64,000 bases of DNA from Synaphobranchus kaupii (taxonomy: Eukaryota; Chordata; Actinopteri; Anguilliformes; Synaphobranchidae). The stretch lies in assembly GCA_029718625.1 (NCBI GenBank), contig CM056383.1, positions 17,446,722 to 17,510,721 of the forward strand, in the 5' to 3' direction. The translations under genes and the position numbers were made by a program. Below the pieces are notes generated by a model. That model was not told the DNA's origin. It saw only the letters and a program-made list of their open reading frames with translations, and did not search any database. Of the stretch, positions 44,650 through 56,600 are shown piece after piece; the stretch's first letter is position 1, and each line of letters opens with the position of its first letter.

Positions 44650-47600
44650 TCAGTTTGAAGTGATTCCATTCCTTTCAAGGAAGTGCAGATTCACCTGTCT
44701 GTCCGCCACCAGGACAGTGCGATTGTGAGCTTTGACTTCCCCAATGCGAGGGTCTGGTCTGATTTCAAATAGACTGATTATCTAGGAGTAGGACAAAAAT
44801 TATATGAATGTTGTTAGTAATGGTGTTGGTGAGATGTTAACTGTCGTGATGGTGTTAGTGGTGATGATGGTGCTGGTTATGGTGTTTGTAATAGTGTTGG
44901 TGATGGTGTTAGTGGTGATGATGGTGCTGGTTATGGTGTTTGTAATAGTGTTGCTGATGGTGTTAGTGATGGTAGTTTTTACTTCCACAATAGAGCCTTT
45001 TATGTTTACAACACCACTGATCTCTTATCCTCCTATGTTCTCACCCGTGATAGAGCAAGGTGCATCTCCAGTTCAGCAATCCTGCGGCCGACGCAGCCCC
45101 GTACCCCAAACCCAAACGGGAGAGAGCCAAAGGGATTGGGTCGCTGTCGCCCATCACGGAGCCAGCGTTCTGGTCTGAACTTATGTGGCTCAGGGAAGGT
45201 TTTCTCATCCTGGCTTATGGAGTAGTGGCAGATGGAGAATGAGGTCTAGGAAGAAGATGGGACAAACGTCTCACACACAAACACACACCCGCCATAATGT
45301 GTCACACATGGGGATGGGTGTAGTTTATTTTTTACTGATACCGGTGCGAAAACGATACTTTTAAAACGGTACTGGTGCCTGAACCGATACCATCGTTAAA
45401 ATAAAGAGCCAACAACAGCATTAAAGATTGCAAAGGCAAATAAAAAGAAAAAGAAATTGAACAATATTTTAACTCTTACCTGTTTAAAGTCAAAAACCGA
45501 CTTTTCCCATTGAAAACTGATGTTTTGGGTTAGATTATGATCATACACAACTGTTTATGTCCGAAAATCTCATGTTTAGTCAAAATAGTTTGATCTGAGT
45601 TTTTGTGTAGGCTTACCAATACGTTGGTTTCCGGGGATTCATGACGTCACGAGATCCTTAACATAAAAATTGGTGGAGTTGAGGTGGTCCCGGCTGGGCA
45701 CGTGGTATAAAAGCAGAGACCAACGGGTTTTTTTTTTCTCTTGGAGACTGAGACCCTTGTACTGCCAACTAGTTCGTTCAAGTTCAAATGCGAATTGCTT
45801 AGTATTACTGCTAACGTTAATATTACGACTTATATCGACACACCCTTTCACTCTTTGACCGTATGAATATTCATAATATGACTATGTGGCACCATCGTCA
45901 TATGACCACATCCACTCACGAGTTCCAGTTCAAATTGAAGCGGTAAAAAAGGCCTTAGAAAAGCCTCTGCAGTATCTCTTTAAGTTCTACTTATAAACAG
46001 GGCCTGAAATTAACACCCGCCACACGCCAAATGCGGGTAGAAACTCGCGTGTGGGTCGACGAATTCCACCTGCCACCTTGGCGGGTAGCCAAAGGACTTC
46101 GGGACATTACACTTTTTTCATGGTTATGAACAATTTTGTAGTTTAACTAAGCTTCTCAAGTACAGCAGTCAATTATGTATAATACTTCGACTTCCATAAT
46201 TACCTGGGACTACTCTCAACAGTGCTCTGATTGGCCGAGCCGGTTGAGAGCCCCCCTGTCAAGCATCTCGCGAACATTAGCTAACGTTACCTCAGTCAGT
46301 GAGTGAAGTGCTATTTTTAACGCCGGCTTTAGCTACGAGAGAGGCAGCCAAAATATCTACGAAACACCTAGCTAGATTTAACATTATTATATCTAGCTAA
46401 TGTTAGCAGTATGTGGCGACACATCACAGGGGTTAAAAGACCCAGTGAGACTAAGAAGAAGTATTGTAGCTCAGACGAACTGTGAACTTGTCTCTCTCAC
46501 TGCCTCTATGTTACATTTGTTTTATGTTTCATTAAATGCAGAAATATAGTATTTTAAATGTTGTTCTGTGTTCTTTTTTGCCCCAATTTATTTTGGCTAG
46601 TGAAAATAATTGGTGGCTGGTAACTTTGAAAACCAAAAAGTTAGTTTCAGGCCCTGCGTATAAATACAAAAGACTATTCACAAATGTACATGCCAAATGC
46701 TTCATTAAATTGAACACCCCCCCCCCCCCCCCCCCCGGTTTTCGCTTTTGTGCTAGTGTACTAATGGTACCTGCTGTCACTGACTGAGTCGACAAGAGTG
46801 AGTGTAATGTTAGCTGGTTAGCTTCTTTCCTCCACTCCCCCACAACCACTCCTCTCCTACCCGGAAGTATGCAAAACTGCCTGAACGTTTTGAATAAAAG
46901 TAGTTGCATGTACAGTATACAATGTACTTGACATTGCGGTTTGCGTCGAGACATTAATCAATTTGTAACTATTTGTAAGTAATATGTAGCCAAATCAGCA
47001 ACATTAGATTAAAACACAGAGATCCGTTTCTGGGGCAAGGAGGAGATGAGGTGGCAGTGGAGGAAAGGAGCATGCATTTTTCGAGTATTGAGACTGTCGG
47101 GGAAGTGAGGATTTAGTAAAATGTGTATTTTCTGAATCCAGTAGTTTCAACAGCCAACGCTCTGTGGTTGGAAGCGGGGGAGGGGGTCCCTTCTCCTTCT
47201 CCTGGTCATGCATACTTAATAAATTATCAGAGGATTATCTCTAGGCTGCTCAGGGCTAGCCCTTTGAAGTTTCCTAGGCCCGAGGACTGGCCATATGGTC
47301 ATTTAGAGGTCCTACAGGACGCACCCTAGGTGTGCAGTGAAGGCATGGTTGACATGGCGATTCTTCTTTTGTCTCCAACTTATGTTTTGGAGCACCAGAG
47401 GATGGTGGAAATGGATATTTCAAATGGCAGCTCAGGCAATGTACTTTAAAGTGGCACCGAAATGAGGCACCAAAATTTGCATTGCAATTCGGTCCAGTAA
47501 GTACTGGTCATATGGGAACCAGTGCCATAGAGATACCAGGTTTCATATTATGTCACACACCTGCCATACCAAGTCACACAATCACCATGAGTCACACCAG

Positions 47601-50600
47601 CAGCACTGATTTATAGTTTCCTGTCTTTGATTAATTCCTGGTAAATTCCTTCATTCTTTCTGTTCCTGTATCTATATAATTACTCTACCTTTTCATTCCA
47701 TTTCATTTATGTCCTCATTGTTAATAAATTCACTCCTTTCTGAGTTTTTGCCCGAGTCTGTCTCCGAGTCCTGCATTTGGGTCCATTCCAGTTTTGAACT
47801 GGCCAGCATGGACCCAGCGGACTCGGAGCAGCTCCACCACCACACCCTCGCCTGCCAAGGGGCGATCATCAGCCAGCATGGTCTCAGGCTGGAAGACGTC
47901 TAGGAGACCCTGAAAAACATCTCCGATCAAGTGGGTCAGATGGGCGTCCTGATGAATCAGCTCTCCATCCAGTTGCCGCTCCCGAGGGTCCCCGCCAGTC
48001 AACTGCCCCAGGCTCCTGAGGTTCAACCTGCTGCCTCGCCGCTCCTCCCAGTCAGAGAGCACCGCATTCCCCATCTGGAACACTACCTGGGCGATTTGAG
48101 GAAATGCCGGGGCTTCCTCATGCAATGTGGTCTTGTGTTCCGTCTACAACCTGGATCCTTCTCGTCCAAGCAAGATTGCGTTTGTGATGGCCTGCCTGGG
48201 AGGCAGCGCGTGGGATTGGGCTACTGTCATTTTGGACAAGCAGCTGCCCGCCAGCTCCCATTTCCTGACCTTCTCCTCAGAGATACGTAAGGTCTTCGAT
48301 CACCTGGTCTGCGGCCGTGACGCCACCCTGCACCTACTCCATCTCCGCCAGGGGTCCTGTAGTGTGGCAGAGCATGCAGTCGAATTCCGCACACTGGCAG
48401 CTGAATCCGGCTGGAATGATGCCGCCCTCCAGGGGGTCTTCCTCAACGGGTTGAGTGAGGGGTTAAAAGACGAGTTGGCGATCCTGGATGGCTTAATCTC
48501 GCTTGCCATCTCTCTGGACAACAGTTTGCGGGCCCGGGCTAGGGCCAAGATGGGTCGCCTAGCCTCTTCCACTCAGCTTCTCCGCTCACGCCCTGATTCT
48601 ACGCCTCAAGTTTCCAGTTCCTCCTCTCTGACGGTCCCCGACCTGCCTGAAAATGAACCCATGCAGTTGGGTAGAACCCTGGTCAGTGACGCCTAAGATT
48701 CCACTCTGGTTTCTGCCTCTATTGTGGCGGTCCGGGCCACCGTCTGGCCTCCTGTCCTGTTCGCCCAAAAGAACCGGTTCGCCAGTAGAACTGGGCGAAC
48801 TGGCCACCTTCATCTCCCAGTCTGGTATCCCCATTGAACCACTCACCAACCTGCTAAAGGCCTACTCCCTCGACGGCAAACCCTTGGCTCGGGTCACCCA
48901 CTCCACTGTTCCACTTCAGCTTGTCTTGTCTGGCAGTCACCGGGAAACCATTCAATTCCACGTCCTCCCACCAAGCCCCCTCCACCCCCCCCGGATCATC
49001 GCCAACACGCTTGCTTACTCAGTCCACCGCATCCTGGATGTCCACCGCAAGGGGCACGGTTACCAGTACCTGGTGGACTGGGAAGGCTACGAGCCCAAGG
49101 ATCGGGGCTGGATCTCCCGCCAGCTCATCCTCAACCCCCTCCCCCATTCGGGACTTCCACCGGGCTCACCCGCACAAGATCCGGCCCAGTGGCGCGCCTG
49201 TAGGCGTTCCTTGAGGGGGGGGGGGGGGGGGTTGGGGGGGGTACTGTAACATCCGCCATTCCCTTCCAGCCCACCTTCCTTTTGTTATCTGTGTTTTCCC
49301 CATTCCTCTTGTTTCATGTCATGTTTTTCCGTTTACCTTGTCTGTCTCTCTGTGTTGTGCAGACTGGGCATGGTTTCCCTGTTTAGTTCCTAATTTTCTC
49401 CCCATTATCTACCAGCCTATCACTCACCTCCCCCGCTCGCATTCCGCACTCACATTCATTACCTGATTAACTCTCGCTTACATTCCTCACGCCTGGTTCA
49501 TTACTCATCTCCCATTCACCTGTTTCTCCCCTTATTTATATCGCCCTCTTTGTTTTCTTGTTGCCAATTTGTTCCTTCAAGTCTGCTCTGTGTTTGACGT
49601 GTTTTTTGGCCTCTGTTTGTTTGTTCCTAACATGTCCAGTCTGCTTTCAGTTTCGCCCGTCCAGCCTGCTTCCCCCCGTTCCTGCCCACCTGTACTCGCC
49701 AATTCTGCATCCTGTCTGTCAGTGGCGGATATAAGGATTCGGAACCGTAACAATGCAGCTGTTAAAATGGATGGAATGCAGTTCAGTACACTCAGTATAT
49801 TGAAATACTGAGCGAGTAAATTGTCACTGTGTCTGATCATTGAGGCCAGGCTCACTTTCTTAGGGAAAAAATATCCTCCGATGGACACGTCTGTTTCTGT
49901 CATGAGCCGAGCGTTCATGGGAACCACAGGGTACATCCTGGAATGTGAAAACAAGGAAAACGAGCGCAGGTGAGACGCTTCATCAAGCACACCTGTTCTA
50001 CAGAGTGTAGGTAAGACACTTCATCAAGCACACCTGTTCTACAGAGTGCAGGTAAGACACTTCATCAAGCACACCTGTTCTAGAGTGCAGGTGAGACACT
50101 TCATCAAGCACACCTGGGGTGCGTCCCAATAGTCGGAAAATGCCACCTTTCCTCCTCCACTACCACTCCTCTACTCCATGCCCCAGAAACGGATCTTTGT
50201 GTTTTAATCTAATGTCGCTGATTACATCTTAATTACGTATTAATGCTTACATTAATTAATGTCTCGACGCAAACCGCAATTTCATGTACATTGGATACTG
50301 TACATGCAAATACTTGTACTCAAAACCTTCAGGCAGTTTTGCATATTTCCGGGAGGAGAGGAGTGGTAGTCGGGGGAGGTGGGGAGTGAAGAATATTGGG
50401 ACACACCCCTGTTCTACTGTGCAGGTAAGACGCGTCATCTAGCAGACCTGTTCTACAGACGCAAATATCCTGCTGATAACAGAGCAATGCAAACATGAGT
50501 CTAGTGTAAGGGCATGGGCAGTGGCGTAACGTCGGCTGTAAAATAGGCCTTCGGTAACCTTACCTTTATACGGATATTACTCTCAACCTGTTTCTACTTA

Positions 50601-53600
50601 TAGTTCTTAATTATCAATCAAGCAATTCAATAACTGAATAACAAACATCAATGAATATATCAACTTTTTCTGTGCTAGTATTTTTCTTTGCGTCATAAAA
50701 TGGGTAGCACTTAAATATATGTAGCGACGGCCTGCGCGTTGGAAAAAGTGGGGATTACTTGTTTCCGTTTATTTAGATTCAGTAGCCTAACAATCAATCC
50801 ATTCATTCTCTGAATAATCAAGACCAATTTGTAGCCTATAATGATTTAGAAATGATAACGACAAAGAGACAACTTAAGATTGTTTAACAAGGATCAGGCA
50901 ATAATCTGAATGCGTTAAAGAATGTAATTAATTTTAAGACGACACTAAAATTAGTCAAAGCGATTTAAACATTAGAAAGCACAAATTTAAAGAGGACAGC
51001 CTCTTAAGTGTCTCAAATTGTTGAGAGCAGCGCATAATACAGGCTAGAAATACTCATTTACGAAAATCTACGTTGAACATTTAAACATGGAACATTTAAA
51101 AGTCAGAATCTTCGCATGATAACACAACATCATAAATGTCGATATACAAAAATGCAACACAAGTTTATGTTGCACAGAACAATAATGCTATCTCAAAAAT
51201 AACTTGGTAGCCTAATAATTTACTTCTTGTTCTTGGTTATTGAGTGAATCAATTATTTGATTGACAATCAGGAAAAGTAAACGGAAACAGATTGAGAGTG
51301 ATCATCCGTTAAAGGTAAGTTTACAGAAGGCCTAGTTCTACTCCCACGGTACGCCACTGGGCATGGGGGGCAAAAAACACTCAAAATGCATTTGTTTAAC
51401 ATACTGTATCTTTTTCTATGCTTAAGTAAAAATAACATTTAATTCTATTTTACTGCATTTAATGCATTTTACAGCAGAATATTTAATTAGTGTGCATTTT
51501 TCAATATTTAAATTATGTAAAATTTTCAAACACACTGATTGATACAAAGGTATGGTTATACTACATCCTCCAACTGCCTCTGTGCTGTGATTGGCCCATC
51601 CCTCATCTCAGCGTCTCTTTAATCACCGCCTAACTGCCACTGTGCTGTGATTGGTCCATTCCTCACCTCAGTGTCTCTTTAATCACCACCTTGAGGAATG
51701 GCATTTGAGAGATGTCCTGGACAGTAATGAGCCTGTCCCCCAAAACGCAGCTGGACACCTCCCTATACAGCTTGTCCTGCACCTCTGGGTACTGGGACAG
51801 CAAGTAAAGAGCCCACATCAAAGTATTGGAGGTCTACAGGACACAGAGGAAAATTCAGATCCTGAGCGCATCATTCAATCATCTCATTTTTCTCACATAA
51901 CAATATAATTATCTTGTGGCCAGGCAGTTTTATGCCTCTGCAAAAAGTGTGAATTCAGCCCCAAGTCATTGCTTGCTTGAGTTGGCAATATATCTGTGGT
52001 AGCAAGTAAGCTGTGTCACTCAGAATTTCCTCTCAATAGGAAATGCTGTATGGAGAAGCCTTATCACATAATCCACAATATGTATACCTGATGTTCAGGA
52101 TATTACCAAAGCATAAGCAATTAGCTCTCCATTTATACATGTAGGTGTATATCTCTCATGGGTTAGGTTGTTTTGCTGTTTTATGTTATGGAACATTTAA
52201 GTAGCGGCAGTGTAGTATAATGGTTAAGGAACTGGCCTTGTAACCGAAAGGTTGCAGGTTCGATTCCCAGGTAGGACACTGCCATTGTACCCTTGAGCAA
52301 GGTACTTAACCTGAATTGCTTCAGTATATATCCAGCTGTATAAATGGATAATATGTAAAAAAATGCTAAAAAGTTGTGTAAGTCGCTCTGGATAAGAGCG
52401 TCTGCTAAATGCCTATAATGTAATGTAATGTAAAATAGGATAAATATGTATAGCAATGTTATTGTCATTCTGCCCTGAATTCATCATTCATGATCTCTTA
52501 TGGAACTACACTTATAAAGTATATTATACTAATATACTATATTATAATGGTGAAACTGAGAATCTCCATGTTCGATGGCTAAAATAAAAACCTGCTGTGA
52601 GATTCTCACCGTGTCCACTCCGGCCAATAACAGCTCTGCAACGCTGCCATATACATCTTTACTGCTCAGCTTTCTGTTGGCGATGAGGTAAGTCAGGTAC
52701 TCTCCTTCCACCTCCTGGCCTTGGGCTAAACGGTGCTGAATGGTCTCCATCTTCTTGTCAATCAAGTTCCTGGCTGGGTTTTTATATTTATAGGGTATTA
52801 ATAAAGGCAAGTAAAAGAAGTAAATAATAAAGGTAAAGTAATAAAGGTATAAGTAATGCAGGTGCATAATGAAGGTACAGCAATAAAGGTTACTAATGCA
52901 GGTATATAATAATGGCAAAGCAATACAGGTATGTAATAAAGGCAAAGCTATAAAGGTAAGCAATGGACGTATGTAATAAAGGTAATGGCATGCAGGTACG
53001 TATTAAGTGTAAAGTAATGGAGGTACGTAATATTGGTCATGTAATAAAGGTAAATAATTCAGGCCAGTAATAATGGTAAGTAATGCAGGTATGTAATAAA
53101 GGTAAAGTAATGCAGGTACATAATAAAGGTAAAGTAATAATGGTAAGGAATGCAGGTACATAATAAAGGTAAATTAATAATGGTAAGTAATGCAGGTACA
53201 TAATAAAGGTAAAGTAATAATGGTAAGTAATGCAGGTACATAATAAAGGTAAAGTAATAATGGTAAGTAATGCAGGTACATAATAAAGGTAAAGTAATAA
53301 TGGTAAGTAATGCAGGTACATAATAAAGGTAAAGTAATAATGGTAAGTAATGAAGGTACATAATAAAGGTAAAGAAATAATGGTAAGTAATGCAGGTACA
53401 GAATAAAGGTAAAGTAATAATGGTAAGTAATGCAGGTACAGAATAAAGGTAAAGTAATAAAGGAGCAAAGTAGGCTTGAACAAAGTATCTTTGCTCACCA
53501 AACTTGAAGATGCCCTCCCAGCCGGCAAGGTACCAGTCCCAGACAGGCAGTAGGTTGCGGGTCCACTTGGGTAGCATGACCACCAGCATGCTATAGGAGA

Positions 53601-56600
53601 ACATCTGAGCAATGGAATTGATGAAGTCTTGAGTTGCTTCAGGGATCTCCTTCTCCAGGCATCCAATGCGCGTTTCAAACAGAATGGATGAGATTCCTGG
53701 ATCACAGCAGGACATGTATGTGTGAAAGTAACTTGTTAGGCTATGCCCATGAGCAACATCAAGGCATTGAAGTTGTTTGTACATGACATTAATCACAGAG
53801 TTTCAGTGAAATTGCGTTCCTTGTGATTCTGTATTCTCCCAATTTTGTCCTGGATCAGAACTCAACCAAAACTGTTCATTTGTTTTTAAGTGATCAGTTA
53901 AAAATGAGGATGTTTTATTTGGACTGCATGTTTCCATGTCAGATGATGGCAGTAGAGCTGATAATGGCAACAGACAGGCCGTGCAGCATAAGGAGAGGAG
54001 CTGTGTGCATACCCTCTAGAGAGAAACGGTAGAGCTCATTGGAGAGATCAGTCACCATGTCACCCGAAGGGCTGGTCTGGCGCAGGTGGTATATTCTTTT
54101 GATGAAGTCTGTGACGACCTCGTTAACCACATCGCCATACTGCACTGAATCTTTAGGGTGCAGCATGCGCTTGTTCAGAATGGTCCGCAGCTGGTACCAC
54201 TTCTCCCCCTCCCTGTAGGGGGACATATTATGTGAACCTGGGGGAAAGTGCTTTCATTACAACCCAAAGGAACAAGAAAAACCTGTTTAGAGATCAGAAG
54301 TCCTGTCTTTGCAAATCCTTCCAATTCACTGCTGCAAAAAAAACACATATGCCTGAATCTAAGTCTACAATTGAATAACATTTTTTATTAATCTAACACA
54401 ATTTTATTCATATAGTGCAGAGTATGGTCACAAAGATTAAGGAAAGGAAAATTGAGCAAAAATGAGGCCCGAACCCCCAAAAAACAAGCAAAGTAAAACA
54501 TTTGTAAGTAAGCAGAAAACACTCCCCAATGGGAAGAAATCTAGGGAGGGACCTGGCTACAAAGCGGGAGCCCATCCTCCAATGGCTGGCCCCGATGTAA
54601 AGTAAAGGTAGAATGGATGCCAACAGAAATGTAAGGTAATATGTAGGGATCTATCACAGCAAATAATGAAATGGGTTGAGCAGTCTGCACTAATCCTAAC
54701 CCCTAACTGCACTAACCCTAACCGCTAACTGCACTAACCCTGACCCCTATCTCTGCACTAACCCTAACCCCTAACTGCACTAACCCTAACCCCTAACCCT
54801 GACCTCCAACTCTGCACTAACCCTGACCCCTATCTCTGCACTAACCCTAACCCCTAACTGCACTAACCCTAACCCCTAACTGCACTAACCCTGACCCCTA
54901 TCTCTGCACTAACCCTGACCTCCAACTCTGCACTAACCCTGACCCCTATCTCTGCACTAACCCTGACCTCCAACTCTGCACTAACCCTGACCCCTATCTC
55001 TGCACTAACCCTTAATGTTACTAAAGGTAGAGGCTAGTAATAAGGATGTTACGAGAATAGGATAATTTGGCACAGAGGGGATTCTAGGATAGATCAGCCC
55101 GTTTGCCGGTGGCTCTTACTCTGTGAATGGTCCGTAGCCGATTCCCTTCATGTCGCGGTACTCCGTCCAGAGGGACATGTCACCACGAGAAGGAAATTTT
55201 TCATCTTTCCTCAGCAGCTCCTCCAAGAGCTCCACGCTGTTCAGAACGATGGATCTGTAGTTTCCCACCCTGACCTTGTAAATGGGGCCATACAGCTGCT
55301 TCTCGTACATCTAGCACAAGTAGCAGTGAAGATACACGCCTTTCAGTAGCATGAAAGTCATTGACTGAGTAAGCCCCTTCTATTGGGTGGATAATCCACC
55401 AATGTACAGTCATTGAATATAATTAAGAAGCCACCATTTGTCCCTTGCTGGGTTAAATCAGTGAACATGTATTCAGGTTCTTTCTAATCCATTATTTTAT
55501 CCTTAGATGCAGTCAGCTGTTATGTAATTTGACCTTTTTTTATATTCCAATGGAATAAATAAACTCAAGTTTTCATGATTCCAGGGGAGAAATGTTCAAG
55601 ATGAGTTCTCATGAACATACGCTGTTCAGTTTTAATAAAGAATGACCCAACATTAGCTAACCAGCCACATTTCGGACACTTGCTTATTCATGATTTTGTG
55701 AATCCAATGCCACAAACTCACCAAGCTAAATCAACCAGCTAAAACCTAAAATAGTCCATTCCTTTGCCTAAACTGCACTGTAAATCACATTCCCCAAATT
55801 ACACAGTTTGTGTACTAAAATGCGAACAAAAGTGCCTTGCATTACTAAATTACTTAACAGCCAACTAACTGAATCTCACGGATGCACCAAAACAAGAGAG
55901 GTACACCTCTGGTACGGCAGACTCCGGCACATCATCCATGACATGATGATCTAAGGACTGTTCACTACTGCTAAGGGAAAAGAATCCGGGCTGGAAGCAT
56001 TAGCTGCACACACTGATTTTACCGGAGTAAACTGTACAATTTACGAACTCTGAGCATTAAAGCTGTAACTGTACCATGTCTGTGAGAGGTGGGGGTTTGC
56101 TTGGTTGTCTTGCACAAATCCAGCACATTAGCAAGCTTCTGCCACAGTGATACATTGCTATCAAGGTATTCTTTTACTGGGAATGCACAATTCTGCTTTG
56201 GACACAATGGGCCTCATTCATGAAACGTGAGCAGAACGAAATTGCACGTAAATCGTTCGTATTAGCAATTTTGTTCGTATTTTGGTATTCATCAAGGTTT
56301 TGTATCTCAGATTTGTTCACAAGTACAAACAAAATTTACACTTGCTCAGGACCATGCGTAGGCCTACTGCATCTGTAAATTCAAAATGGTCTGATGTATC
56401 AAATGAGCCTGAAACCATCACTCTGCTGCCAGATACGCAGTAGATATGGATGGATCACTTTCAGGGTTGTTTCTCCTGACTAATTTCTCCATAGAGTTCA
56501 ATAGGAAAATGAGTCAGGAGAAACAACCAAATATTAAATATGATGACTTTATTTCAGTTTATGTTAATTTGTCCAGTTACTTTTGGTCCCCTAAAATGGG

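Noticed and set aside
45310..47580. One large hAT element with accgg/ccggt-rich ends enclosing the other insertions
   Set aside because: The words gataccggtgcgaaaacg (45338) and ggcaccgaaatgaggcacc (47454) look like ends of a fish hAT family, but neither clear inverted termini nor an 8-bp duplication could be shown.
47809..48696. Domesticated gag-derived host gene
   Set aside because: The gag frame is broken by a frameshift and stop near 47900, and the copy sits in an intron next to a deleted pol and LTR remnants.
53037..53796. 222- and 245-codon minus-strand ORFs
   Set aside because: One includes true CYP27A1 exon 4 and then runs into the 40-bp array; the rest is repeat translation ([11 protein letters not shown]). 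The donor at 53498 ends the exon.
54686..55015. Chromosome end or true telomere
   Set aside because: The repeats are degenerate and mixed with other units, and unique coding exons continue on both sides.
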